Shown here piece by piece: positions 1 through 9,770 of a stretch of 64,000 bases of DNA (position 1 is its first letter; each line of letters begins with the position of its first letter). Source of the DNA: an uncultured Mollicutes bacterium (GTDB taxonomy: Bacteria > Bacillota_I > Bacilli_A > ML615J-28 > CAG-313); assembly GCA_900548675.1 (NCBI GenBank), contig URLJ01000002.1, positions 108,158 to 172,157 of the forward strand. The letters run 5' to 3'. The notes below the pieces were generated by a model that was given only the letters and a program-made list of their open reading frames with translations, had not been told where the DNA came from and searched no databases. A program made the position numbers and the translations under genes.

Positions 1-211
1 CTAAAATATTATCATCATAATCAAAGAAACTTCTATCTACTGTTTTACCATCCCAAACACTAACATCACCATTTGCTTCAACACTTTTTGAGAAAATTAT
101 ATTTCCGCCAAAGATTCCTAGTGCTAATGTCATAATAAGTAAAACAATATTGATATTTTTTAGAGATTTGAATATTTTATCTAATAACTTATTTTTTATT
201 AAACTATTCAT
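1..211 (-). CDS. Secreted or anchored protein, N-terminal part only
   Basis: Only the first 70 codons are in the window; the gene runs off the left edge. The ATG at 211-209 has an AAAGG-type ribosome site upstream. Residues of about 15 to 40 form a hydrophobic segment after a lysine-rich start, so it is a signal peptide or membrane anchor. The first residues after it include VWDGKTVDRSFFDYDD, a start often seen in secreted beta-rich proteins of gut Firmicutes. It lies 35 bases downstream of the 1050-residue lipoprotein and is probably the last known member of that operon. Function is unknown. Confidence 0.6.
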   Translation of the reverse strand, partial: MNSLIKNKLLDKIFKSLKNINIVLLIMTLALGIFGGNIIFSKSVEANGDVSVWDGKTVDRSFFDYDDNIL

Positions 212-246
212 ATTAGATTACCTTTCATTTCATTTTTTTAATTAAT

Positions 247-3200
247 CTATTTATCTTTTAATATATCGTAAGCAGATGTATCAAATATATCTTTTTCTTG
301 CTTTTCAACTGTTAATGAACTTGTTGCATCATATAACAAGAAACGGAATTTTTCTTTACCTGCAGTATAATATATAAATTTAGGATTGCTTGGTGAAAAA
401 TAATCTACATCAACTGTATAATCATGTAAATCTTCTTTAGCAGTAGATGTTGCTTCATCAAGTGCAACACAACTATAGTTTTTACCACCACCATAATACG
501 CAATCGCACCATTAACATAAGTCTCACCATTATAACTAGCTAATATTTTTTCATGTGATATATCTTCATCATAGTATTCTTTTAATAGACTACTGAAATC
601 CAAATTGAACCCTATTTTAGAAGCCACCGTTGTAAGGTTACCATTACTATCTTTGATCCCTTCAATTAAAGTGTCACTATTTACAGAAGATACCTTTTTC
701 CAATCATAGAAACGTACATCATCTTTTAATCTCAATAATGCAGGATAACTAGTACCGCTAATTCCACCCCAGCCAAGTTCACTGCCAAATTTAAAGTTAT
801 CACTGAAGTCCCAACCATGGAGAACTAATCCCCCAAACATCGCTTCAAGACCTATGCTGAATAATCCGGCATTCATAAATACACAGTTTTGCACCGTGAT
901 ATCTGTTAGAATATAATTATTGTAAAATTTTTCATCTTTATAATTATTATTATCAATTACATAGTTTTTAGTGCCATTACTTAAGTATGGTGATGCATCA
1001 TCATAATAACTTACGTTGGTAATAGCATCTTGTGTCGTACTAATTGTTTTATTTGTAACACGTGTTGTTTTCATCACTTGGTTTGTACCAATCTTTAATA
1101 AGAATTCACGAGCATTAGTAAAAAGTGTTTTTGAGAAAGTAGCAGTTATGCGGTAATCACTAGGATTAAAGGTAGTATCGGTATGAGCTTTACCAAAAAC
1201 TCTAACTGCAGTTCTACCATTATTTATTCTTGAGTAAGAAACATTACAATTATCGCCAACTATTTCTAAAACAGTACCACAATAATCTAAATTAGTTAAA
1301 TCATATTCGCCATTACTTGAGGCGATGCTTTCATCATTACATCCTTTTAATTCAACATTATGAATATTTATATTATCCTTTAAAACTGCAAAAATAATAT
1401 TATCTTGAGATTTTACTGCTAAGTTGTTTGGAGCACCGTTATAATCTTTATTGTATCTTACTAAATCAATTGGGCCACGATAAACGCGCGTACCAAATTT
1501 TTTATTTAACAATTGTGTCAAATTGTCTGCTGATATAGCGTAACCATTTCCATATAAATCTGTTGATATTTCTACTGCGTAACGAATAACTGCATCTTTT
1601 AATTTACCAGTATTTTTATAATATGTAACATCACAAGTAGGATCCATCGTTGTAAGACAACTTAATGCATACTTTTCATAATTATCATCTTTAGTCATTT
1701 TTTCTAGTTCTGGTGCTAGCATAATATTGTTTTTCAAAACCATTACGTATTCTTTATCTTCAATATTCTTGCTGCAAACCATCAACTCTTCATATGTAGA
1801 TATATTTATACCATTACTTAAAACATTTAATTTGATGCTAGTTGAAGTATTGAGGTTATTCTTATCGATAACATCTACTTCCACTAAGCCTGTTTTACCT
1901 CCTAAATAGAAATAACCATCTTCACCAATTGTAAGGATATCTTCATCACTACTTGTTAAAATTAATTTAGAATAATCTATTTTTTCACTACCATTAGATA
2001 ACATTCCAATTAAAGGTAGTCTCATTTTATGATCTTTATCAAACGGAATTAAACTCTTTAAAGATGTAGCACTATCAAATGAATAATATCCAAGGGTAGG
2101 AATTTCAGTGAATGATCCACTAACAACTTTAACAGGCATCTCATCATTATCTATTGCGAGAGATACATAATTGCTGTAGATTTTAACTTCTAGTGTTTCT
2201 ACATCAAATAATTTTACCCCCGTGTCTTTTTGTGTGATTGAACATGTTAATTTAAATACACCTTCTAATTTATTAGTAGGTTTTATAAAACATCCAAAAT
2301 AATAATTATTAGTTAATGGATTAACTTCCGCAAGTGTTATAACTTCAGCAGCATCTTTTTCTGATAAGCTAAATTTAACACTTACCTTTGATATATCTTT
2401 TATATCTGTATATAAAGTTGCAACTCTTGTATTTGAGGCATTCTTTCTCATCAATACTTCTAAGTTTTTATCAGCGTAATTAGCATATGTTAATAATGTT
2501 TCTTCAGTATGGTTTATACCAATAATAACTGCAACATAATTAACATCACTAACCTTTACAAGGATTACATCAAGTTTATCACCTATTTGAATAGCGTATG
2601 TCTTTTCATTAGATAAGAAATCTTTAGGATTATTAAATTCATACTCACCTGTTTGATCATCCCATGAAAGAGCTTTTCTTGTCATAGTAGAACCGAGAAC
2701 AACAATTTTATTATTACCATCTAAATCAGTTACTTTAAGAGCACCTATGCTTGTTGGCGCTAACTCTTCTTTTTCAGTACTTCCAAAGCCACTTACTTTA
2801 ACAGTTGTCTTATAAGCATATTTCAAATCTAGTGATTCATCTTTTTTTATTATTTCAGTCAAATCTAAAACTTCAATCTCAGGTTCAGGATGAACAACAG
2901 GTTTTTCATGTGGTGTTACCTTCACTATAATAGCACTTAAAGTCGTACCTTTTACATCGTCGCGAACTACTAATAATTCTAGTTCATAACCTATTTTTAT
3001 TCCTTTAGTTTTTTCATTAGTTAAGAAATTACTAGGATTACTAAATGTATATACACCTTTTTCTTTATCCCAAGTAAGAGCGTTAGTTGAAGCGGTTGAT
3101 CCAATTACTACTACTCTATTTTCACCATTTAAATCTGTCGCTTTAAAACAACCAGTTTCACTTGCTGCATCATCATCATAACTGAGGTTATTCCCCCAAC

Positions 3201-3399
3201 TTTCAACTAAAACAGTTGTACGATATGCTTTCTTTAAATTTTCATTAGAATCTAAAGCACATATTTCTTGTAAACTTTTCCCTATTTTAGCAGGTTCTTT
3301 AAAACCTTTATCACCACTATTTCCTCCGCCACATCCTACAGCTACTACTGCTAGTACTAATACTAACAACATTCCTAAAATTTTTTTGATGTTTTTCAT
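247..3399 (-). CDS. Large surface lipoprotein with repeated N-terminal domain and beta-helix-like region
   Basis: A 1050-residue protein with a lysine-rich start, a hydrophobic core and lipobox AVGC, so it should be lipid-anchored outside the membrane. Two copies of one domain follow at about residues 41-170 and 178-300. Both contain an AY(R/K)TTV start, a T-D-L-(N/D)-G turn, VV(I/L)GST and a (P)xxFL(T/S)NEKT segment, and look like small beta barrels. About 450-530 resembles a bacterial Ig-like domain. The rest (540-860) is rich in N-V and short strands as in right-handed beta helices. It is the fourth gene of an operon with an ABC exporter-like trio, 20 bases after the ATPase gene. No catalytic motif is seen, and its role is unknown. 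Confidence 0.75.
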   Translation of the reverse strand: MKNIKKILGMLLVLVLAVVAVGCGGGNSGDKGFKEPAKIGKSLQEICALDSNENLKKAYRTTVLVESWGNNLSYDDDAASETGCFKATDLNGENRVVVIGSTASTNALTWDKEKGVYTFSNPSNFLTNEKTKGIKIGYELELLVVRDDVKGTTLSAIIVKVTPHEKPVVHPEPEIEVLDLTEIIKKDESLDLKYAYKTTVKVSGFGSTEKEELAPTSIGALKVTDLDGNNKIVVLGSTMTRKALSWDDQTGEYEFNNPKDFLSNEKTYAIQIGDKLDVILVKVSDVNYVAVIIGINHTEETLLTYANYADKNLEVLMRKNASNTRVATLYTDIKDISKVSVKFSLSEKDAAEVITLAEVNPLTNNYYFGCFIKPTNKLEGVFKLTCSITQKDTGVKLFDVETLEVKIYSNYVSLAIDNDEMPVKVVSGSFTEIPTLGYYSFDSATSLKSLIPFDKDHKMRLPLIGMLSNGSEKIDYSKLILTSSDEDILTIGEDGYFYLGGKTGLVEVDVIDKNNLNTSTSIKLNVLSNGINISTYEELMVCSKNIEDKEYVMVLKNNIMLAPELEKMTKDDNYEKYALSCLTTMDPTCDVTYYKNTGKLKDAVIRYAVEISTDLYGNGYAISADNLTQLLNKKFGTRVYRGPIDLVRYNKDYNGAPNNLAVKSQDNIIFAVLKDNINIHNVELKGCNDESIASSNGEYDLTNLDYCGTVLEIVGDNCNVSYSRINNGRTAVRVFGKAHTDTTFNPSDYRITATFSKTLFTNAREFLLKIGTNQVMKTTRVTNKTISTTQDAITNVSYYDDASPYLSNGTKNYVIDNNNYKDEKFYNNYILTDITVQNCVFMNAGLFSIGLEAMFGGLVLHGWDFSDNFKFGSELGWGGISGTSYPALLRLKDDVRFYDWKKVSSVNSDTLIEGIKDSNGNLTTVASKIGFNLDFSSLLKEYYDEDISHEKILASYNGETYVNGAIAYYGGGKNYSCVALDEATSTAKEDLHDYTVDVDYFSPSNPKFIYYTAGKEKFRFLLYDATSSLTVEKQEKDIFDTSAYDILKDK

Positions 3400-3419
3400 T
3401 TTCTCATTTCCTTTCCTTA

Positions 3420-4154
3420 CTAATTTTCAAATATTTCCATAAATTGATCTTCAAGTGTTTTGTTTGGATTATTCTTTTTAAATTCACTAATTACAATATC
3501 TGCAACTATTTCGCCACCATTTATGATATAAGCTCTATCACACGTTTTTTCAACAGCATCTAAATTATGAGAAGAATACAAAACAGCATTACCTTTTTCT
3601 TTGTAGACTTCCATATAATCCCTTAGAGCTTTACTAGTCTGTGGATCAAGACCAGTGAGTGGTTCATCTAAAAGCCACAATTTAGGACGATGGATTAAAT
3701 TAGCCATTAAACAAATTTTTTGACGCATTCCATGTGAATAAGAAGAAATTAAATTATAAATTGCATCTCCAAGCTTAAAGACTTGTTGCATTTCTTCAAT
3801 TCGCTCTTTTCTTTTGTCTTCTGCTACACCATGGATATCTGCAATAAAATTTATATATTCAAACCCTGTCATCTTTTCAAACATAGCATGATTATCAGGA
3901 ACATAACCAATTTCATTTTTAGCTTTTAAATCATCTTTAACAATATCATAACCGCATATCTTAATACTACCTTTATCAAAAGAGAAAAAACCTGTTAAAC
4001 ACTTTATGGTAGTAGATTTTCCTGCCCCGTTTTTACCAAGTAACCCAACTATTTCTCCTGCATAACAATCGATATTTATGTCTTTTACCGCATAGGTCGT
4101 TTGTTTATTATATTTTTTATATAAACCTTTTATTTCTACTATTTTTTCTTTCAT
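3420..4154 (-). CDS. ABC transporter ATP-binding protein
   Basis: A 244-residue ATPase of an ABC-2 type transporter. Visible motifs are Walker A GKNGAGKS (about residue 40), a Q-loop region, the signature SYSHGMRQK, Walker B LWLLDEP and the switch histidine in SSHNLD. Its length matches a stand-alone nucleotide-binding subunit. It is ten bases from the anchored Ig-like protein gene and in one operon with the 556-residue permease at 4915-6585, which is its likely membrane partner. The family commonly moves drugs, peptides, lipids or surface components outward; the substrate cannot be told here. Confidence 0.9.
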   Translation of the reverse strand: MKEKIVEIKGLYKKYNKQTTYAVKDINIDCYAGEIVGLLGKNGAGKSTTIKCLTGFFSFDKGSIKICGYDIVKDDLKAKNEIGYVPDNHAMFEKMTGFEYINFIADIHGVAEDKRKERIEEMQQVFKLGDAIYNLISSYSHGMRQKICLMANLIHRPKLWLLDEPLTGLDPQTSKALRDYMEVYKEKGNAVLYSSHNLDAVEKTCDRAYIINGGEIVADIVISEFKKNNPNKTLEDQFMEIFEN

Positions 4155-4164
4155 TTACTTTCAC

Positions 4165-4908
4165 CTAAATAACATTAACTAATATTTTAATTGTTTTTTC
4201 TTCATTTGAAATATTACCATTTTCATCAAGTAAAACATATTTATAAGTTACGCTAACATAACTACTTCCTTTTTTAACTCCTGTTACTTTCCAACTGAAC
4301 TTATCTGTAATAACTAGCACTTGTTCAGTTACGTTTTGAATGCTGAATTTACCCGTACCTAAAAGATAATCTCTTCCAATATTATATTTTTCTTGTAATT
4401 CTTCATCAAGTGGTAAATATTCAGTTATCGTGGTTTCTTCACCCACATTAATTGTGATTTCTCCTTTTTCAAAGTCAATTATTTTTACATCTTCTTTATT
4501 CATGTCTTTAGTTTTAATTCCCAAGGGTTCTGAGCAAATAAAATTAAAAGTTACAGCATCACTTCGATCCATCGCATTAACTCTTACCTTTATCCATCCG
4601 AGTGATTTAGGAATTACTACGCCATCATCCGTGACTTCTACTTTTGCCTGCGGTTTGTTTTCAACTTCTTCGATAGTATATTTTAGTGTAATATTTACAT
4701 CTTTTGGCATCACTATCGCCTCTATTTTTAGAAGAGGGTTATTTTCTAATTCTTTAGCGATATCCACTACCCTTGTGTGACGGCCATCTACACTAACACT
4801 TGTAACAGTAGGATTCACAACTATTGCGGTTTTTTTAATTACAACACTTGTTGTAAAAATTAAAATGATTGGAATTATTAGTATTAGAATTATTATTTTT
4901 TGTTTCAT
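4165..4908 (-). CDS. Membrane-anchored Ig-like protein of ABC operon
   Basis: A 247-residue protein with one N-terminal hydrophobic segment (about residues 4-25) and no lipobox, followed by an all-beta extracellular part. The sequence TSVSVDG near residue 37 and the later repeated strands are reminiscent of bacterial Ig-like folds. It lies between permease and ATPase genes (gaps 6 and 10 bases), so it is probably an accessory subunit of that transporter on the outer face of the membrane. No known family was recognised. Confidence 0.6.
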   Translation of the reverse strand: MKQKIIILILIIPIILIFTTSVVIKKTAIVVNPTVTSVSVDGRHTRVVDIAKELENNPLLKIEAIVMPKDVNITLKYTIEEVENKPQAKVEVTDDGVVIPKSLGWIKVRVNAMDRSDAVTFNFICSEPLGIKTKDMNKEDVKIIDFEKGEITINVGEETTITEYLPLDEELQEKYNIGRDYLLGTGKFSIQNVTEQVLVITDKFSWKVTGVKKGSSYVSVTYKYVLLDENGNISNEEKTIKILVNVI

Positions 4909-4914
4909 AACTCT

Positions 4915-6585
4915 TTACCCCTCAAATTCATGATATCTTTTATTTAACGATTTTATCAAATATAGATACGATAATACTAATATTACAACTACGCTAATAG
5001 TTAAAAAGCCGATGGATAACCACATAGCTAAAGCGCTAGATTTAAGAGTTGAAACCACTACGGATAGTGTGAGTGAACCTCCTCCTAAAATAATTGATAC
5101 GATAAGACCTAGGAAGATAACAACCGATGTTCCAACATTTTCTTCCGCATCATCACTATTAGTTATTTTAGGATTATTTAAGTCTTTTCTCGTCGCAAAC
5201 ATTATTTCTGATGCCGATAAGAGACTCGCAATTATAAATATAACTAAGGCTTGATACCACGTAATGAAGCCTGTTGCGAGAAGTATTACATCACTTGCGA
5301 TAAGGCCTATTTCCGAAACAATTAAACAGAACAAAACTTTACTTAAAACGATTTGTTTACCACTAACTGGTAATGTTTTTAAAATATAAAGCATCTTTCC
5401 ATCTCTTGAAATATTTGTGGTACAAAAAGTATTTGTTATTACAACAAACATTGTTATTACAAATATCGCTAATTCATAATCACAATTCACTAAAGCAATA
5501 CCAGGTATTTTAATCATCATTTCTTTCATAATATTAACACAAACATATATCATAAATGGCAGAGTAACTGTCGTCGCAAGATATTGGAATGCATAACTTG
5601 GTGTTCTTAAAACCACCTTAAATTCTTTTATAATTAGGCTTGTAATAATATTCTGTTTTTTATATCTTACTTTAGGTGTTTTTTCTCTTTTATTTATGCC
5701 TTCAAGTTTGATTTGAAGTAGTTTTTTGTATACTACACCAACAATAAAAACACTAAGAACAACACACAAGAAAGATAGTCCAATAATTATCATTAATGAT
5801 AAAAAATAATTTTGATTTATCATCATTTTCGCAAATAAATTAATCGGATATGCACGATCACATATTTTTTCTATTACTGCTATTCGCCGCAATTCAAAGA
5901 AGTATGTCATATCACCACTTTGAAGTAGGGCGGTTAAAACATTTAAAAATATACTATATAAATAAAAACCAATACCCAAGATTATTACATATATTACTAG
6001 ATGGAGGATAAATTTCTTTTCAATAAAATCCATCACATAATTGTATCCAATTGATAATACGGCGGCAATTCCACATGATACCATTGGAATTAAGAAAAGG
6101 TGAAGGACAATTGAAGAATAGAACGCTACTCCACTTGCATAACTACTGATATTAGCCACTACAATGCTGACGGGTATTATGATTATAGCAGTCGATGCTA
6201 TTTGAGATAAATATATTTTAATTAACTTATACAAGAAAATGCTCTTTGAACTAATTGGATGAACCATAAGAACTTCCATATCTTTTGTACTCATCGTTGT
6301 CGTATATATCTTTTTCACACCCAGTAAAACGTTAATTACGATGATTCCTCCATAAGTTATGGTAAGTATTTCAAATAATCTTCTTATTTCATTTGATGGA
6401 TCATCAAACGTTTTTGTAATATACATTTTAGTAAATTTATAATACACATATATAAATGTTCCATAAAGAATGAGGATTAAAAGGATTGTGGATATGTATC
6501 CTAATATATCTTTTTTATTTCTTTTAAAAATTGATAAAAACCTTTCAGTAAAATCTTTTTTAAATAAAATTAGTACTTTATTCAT
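4915..6585 (-). CDS. ABC-2 type permease (putative exporter)
   Basis: A 556-residue integral membrane protein with about 12 hydrophobic segments in two blocks separated by a hydrophilic stretch (about residues 290-325, KLEGINKREKTPKVRYKKQN). The layout, the early segment KDMEVLMVHPISSKSIFLYKL and the equivalent later segment RDGKMLYILKTLPVSGKQIVLSK show an internal duplication typical of ABC-2 permeases of the putative ABC exporter group. It is first in the operon, with the accessory protein and ATPase directly downstream. Confidence 0.8.
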   Translation of the reverse strand: MNKVLILFKKDFTERFLSIFKRNKKDILGYISTILLILILYGTFIYVYYKFTKMYITKTFDDPSNEIRRLFEILTITYGGIIVINVLLGVKKIYTTTMSTKDMEVLMVHPISSKSIFLYKLIKIYLSQIASTAIIIIPVSIVVANISSYASGVAFYSSIVLHLFLIPMVSCGIAAVLSIGYNYVMDFIEKKFILHLVIYVIILGIGFYLYSIFLNVLTALLQSGDMTYFFELRRIAVIEKICDRAYPINLFAKMMINQNYFLSLMIIIGLSFLCVVLSVFIVGVVYKKLLQIKLEGINKREKTPKVRYKKQNIITSLIIKEFKVVLRTPSYAFQYLATTVTLPFMIYVCVNIMKEMMIKIPGIALVNCDYELAIFVITMFVVITNTFCTTNISRDGKMLYILKTLPVSGKQIVLSKVLFCLIVSEIGLIASDVILLATGFITWYQALVIFIIASLLSASEIMFATRKDLNNPKITNSDDAEENVGTSVVIFLGLIVSIILGGGSLTLSVVVSTLKSSALAMWLSIGFLTISVVVILVLSYLYLIKSLNKRYHEFEG

Positions 6586-6786
6586 AAAATCTCCTGTTGA
6601 TACGATTTTCCCCCTCTTTACTTGTTTATTATAACATATTGAAATTACAAAGCCTTATTTTACGTACCTACTAGTTCTAGTAAAAGACCTACCTTTGTAC
6701 TACAAAAGCTAGTAGATAATTATTATTTAAAAAAAGCAGTTCTATTAAATACCCTTTAAAAGGATATATAGAACTGCTTTTTATTA
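6586..6786. other. Intergenic region with nested palindromes
   Basis: Between the permease start and the TIR operon end. Besides a strong terminator it holds TACTAGTTCTAGTA (6669-6682, an inverted repeat with 6-base arms) and a wider pair CTACTAG/CTAGTAG (6668-6674 and 6709-6715). A TATAAT-like box for the permease operon is at 6628-6633 on the minus strand, with no clear -35 box. The palindromes lie just upstream of it and could be operator sites. This is inference. Confidence 0.35.
6731..6783. terminator. Intrinsic terminator after TIR operon
   Basis: A 15-base stem AAAAAGCAGTTCTAT/ATAGAACTGCTTTTT with T runs on both sides. It sits just after the stop codon of the TIR gene on the minus strand and separates it from the ABC operon. 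Confidence 0.85.
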
Positions 6787-9756
6787 TTAATTTTCTATTA
6801 TGACTAGTGTTTGACCACCACTAACTGTTTCACCTTTTTTTACCCATATTTCTTTAACTGTCCCTGATATTGGTGAAACAATTTCGTTTTTTAACTTCAT
6901 TGCTTCTAAAGATAATAGCGTACTTCCTTTAGGCACTTTATCACCAACATTTACGGCTATATCTAATACTTCTCCTGCCATTGGGGCTTTAATTATTTCT
7001 CTTACTTTTTCTAAGGATGGTTCACTATTAAAATCCACATCAGTATCAACAATTATGATAGGTGCTATACCATGTCTTTTTTGATATACAAGTGATGATT
7101 CTTTTTCACCTTGGTTAGAAACGACGAAACATTTATCAATAACAGTTGGGAAAGGAGTTCTTAAAAAGTAACTACCTTTTTTATCAAGTGTCGCACATCC
7201 TTTAGCAACAGCATAATCTGTAGGTCTTTTTACATCTACTTGATCGATATAACAAGGTATCGTTACTTTGTCAATAGTGTTTTCACAAACACATCCAAGA
7301 TATAGATTATTGCTGTTGTTTGCGGTATTAGGAGTAGTGTATATACTATTATCTACATTCATAGGTAGTATATATGTATCTAGTGCGTTGTTAAAGGCTT
7401 TTTTATAAAATTCATTATTAAGCCAACTGCGTACATCAGAATATTCATAGTTATTAGGTTTAATCATTTTACCATCAATCATTCGTTCACGACACATTGA
7501 GGCATATTCTTGTCTATCAAGAATAGTTTCACTTAATAAAATATATGCACTTTCTTTTCCTTCATCATTTTCAGTTTTTTGAACTGTCCATTTAATTGGC
7601 ATTACTTTAAAGTAATAAGTTTTACCAGCCTCAAGAGCAGTTTGATCTGATGTGTAGTAATTACTAATATTAACATCAGCTACTACTTTTTCGTAACGTG
7701 CTCCGTCACTTCCCAAATAGTAACCATCTTTATCAGGGGTATCACTTGTTATTTTAACATATTCTTTTTTTAAATCTTGAGGATATTCTCCAAAATAAAT
7801 GGTTTCACCATCTTTTTTTCCACCAATAGATGCCCATTTAACTTTTAAAATGATTGTAGCAGTTTTATCTTCTGATACGGTATATTTATCAACCACTAAT
7901 TCATTTGATTCACCTATACCTGGTTTTTTAGCTATTAAATGACCATTTACTAATTTAACTAATCCTCCATTACCATCGTATGTAATATCAATCTTAAAGC
8001 CTAGTGACATAAGACTTGTAATTGCTTCTTTATAATAATTGTTATAAAGTTTAAGTTTAGCATCATACATACCATTCTTTATTTTACCCTTAGCGAAGAG
8101 CCCAAGTTTGGCATCTTTTTGTGGTATTACTTCTATTACTGTTTCAGTAAATCCCGCTTGTTTTAATCTTTCATTTTCTTCTGTGATAAATTTTTGTCTT
8201 TCTGTATAACGCTTTTCTTTTACTTCTCGTTGTTTTAATTCTTTATAAGTGTTGTTAACTTCTACAAATAATGCTCTACCTTCATCATCTAAATCAATAT
8301 TCGATAATAAATTATATGCAGTTTTAACATCGCCATCGGCAAATGCCTTTCTTACTTTCGTATATGTCTCTTGCATATATTGATATGTATTCTGGCAATC
8401 TTCAAGTTTATCTTTAGCATCACAGAAATCATCTGCTTGAGTTAATTCTTCAATTGCCTCTTTGTAATTATTAGTTAAAATATAATTTACTGCAGCATCA
8501 TAATGTTTTTTACATTCATTATTTTTTATTATCTTATTGCTGATTGACAGTAACTCTTCTTTATATTCAGCGTCCGCAAAAGTTAAAGCTTTTTTAAAGT
8601 TTTTATTATTTGTAATATCACTCGTGTAATTAACTAAATCGCCGGCTTTAGTAAGTGATAAGTCGATTAACATTAATAAAAAGTAAGCTTTGGCATTTTC
8701 AGGATCAATATTTAAAATATTATCAAGAACTTCTTTGGCTTTAGGATAATCTTCATCACTGATTAAAATTTCACTTCTTCTAAGTAAAGGAGATACGTTA
8801 TTATTGATATTTGTGTTTTGAATTGTTTGTTCCACCACTATTTGCTTTTTAATGGTTCTATCAAAGATTTTATCAATACCTCTTACAAGATCTTGAATAA
8901 ATCCTAATTTATTCATATCCTGAGCTTGGAACAACGCTAATTCTTCTGGTAACTCGTAAGCTTCCATATCTCTGTAACATGGTATAATATATCTTTTTTG
9001 GTCCGTATCATCCATCATACTGATGAATCTACTCCACTCATTTTTAACCCATACCGCATTATAATATTCTGGCTTTGTTCCTATTACAAGCATAACTTTA
9101 GCACTTGATAAGGCAGCATATATATATGGTTCATACTTAGCACCAGGAATACTTTCAAGGGTTATTTTTGAGAAGAATACCCGGTATCCTTTACTTACTA
9201 ATTCATCATATACTTCTTGGGCTATTACAGAATCCCTCGTTCTTTTTCCTTCAGAACTTGTTTCTTTATAACAAATGAATATATCATAAGGCTCTTCTTT
9301 TTGTGATATCATCAATATCTCTTTTTGCAATCTATTGATTTCTTCAGCTTCTGCTTGATATATTCTTTTAGCTACCACGTCACTGTTTTCAATGGCTGCT
9401 AAATAATCAATGTCATCAAAAATTGATTTTAATTGTGTTCTATGACATGTAGGAATCTTTCTATTTGTAGCTTTATCATCAACATATTCTATTCCATATC
9501 TACAAAGTAATAATCCCCAGTGAGCTTCTGCATCTTTAGGATTTTCATTAATAATGTTTTCATATGTTATGATAGCTTTATCAAACATATTATTTAGTCT
9601 TAAACTATTAGCTCTGTTATGAAGGGCGGCTAGCTTTTCATTATCTACAATATTAGGAACCGTTTGTTCTCTTTCACAATATTCACATCTAGCCGTTGTG
9701 GCTCCTTCTGGAACGTTAATTATAGCCCCACATGCTTTACATTTAAATTCTCTCAT
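6787..9756 (-). CDS. Zinc ribbon-TPR-TIR-DUF6273 protein with C-terminal biotinyl domain
   Basis: A 989-residue multi-domain cytoplasmic protein. In order: zinc ribbon (C6-C9, C24-C27), TPR-like helices (45-85), TIR domain (about 155-300, starting YDIFICYKE), more TPR-like helices (320-500), a short beta repeat around TYDGNGG (590-645), a DUF6273-type domain (648-900, starting TIYFGEYPQ), and a biotinyl/lipoyl domain (915-989) with acceptor motif EAMKLKNE, lysine at 954. In the TIR domain the glutamate of KYEPYI (E209) is at the place of the NADase catalytic residue. The ribbon-TPR-TIR front is a familiar Firmicute family; the biotin-carrier tail is not. It is last in an operon with an RHH regulator, an SPFH protein and a membrane protein. 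A role in defence or stress NAD+ control is inference. Confidence 0.85.
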   Translation of the reverse strand: MREFKCKACGAIINVPEGATTARCEYCEREQTVPNIVDNEKLAALHNRANSLRLNNMFDKAIITYENIINENPKDAEAHWGLLLCRYGIEYVDDKATNRKIPTCHRTQLKSIFDDIDYLAAIENSDVVAKRIYQAEAEEINRLQKEILMISQKEEPYDIFICYKETSSEGKRTRDSVIAQEVYDELVSKGYRVFFSKITLESIPGAKYEPYIYAALSSAKVMLVIGTKPEYYNAVWVKNEWSRFISMMDDTDQKRYIIPCYRDMEAYELPEELALFQAQDMNKLGFIQDLVRGIDKIFDRTIKKQIVVEQTIQNTNINNNVSPLLRRSEILISDEDYPKAKEVLDNILNIDPENAKAYFLLMLIDLSLTKAGDLVNYTSDITNNKNFKKALTFADAEYKEELLSISNKIIKNNECKKHYDAAVNYILTNNYKEAIEELTQADDFCDAKDKLEDCQNTYQYMQETYTKVRKAFADGDVKTAYNLLSNIDLDDEGRALFVEVNNTYKELKQREVKEKRYTERQKFITEENERLKQAGFTETVIEVIPQKDAKLGLFAKGKIKNGMYDAKLKLYNNYYKEAITSLMSLGFKIDITYDGNGGLVKLVNGHLIAKKPGIGESNELVVDKYTVSEDKTATIILKVKWASIGGKKDGETIYFGEYPQDLKKEYVKITSDTPDKDGYYLGSDGARYEKVVADVNISNYYTSDQTALEAGKTYYFKVMPIKWTVQKTENDEGKESAYILLSETILDRQEYASMCRERMIDGKMIKPNNYEYSDVRSWLNNEFYKKAFNNALDTYILPMNVDNSIYTTPNTANNSNNLYLGCVCENTIDKVTIPCYIDQVDVKRPTDYAVAKGCATLDKKGSYFLRTPFPTVIDKCFVVSNQGEKESSLVYQKRHGIAPIIIVDTDVDFNSEPSLEKVREIIKAPMAGEVLDIAVNVGDKVPKGSTLLSLEAMKLKNEIVSPISGTVKEIWVKKGETVSGGQTLVIIEN

Positions 9757-9770
9757 ATATATCCTCTTTT

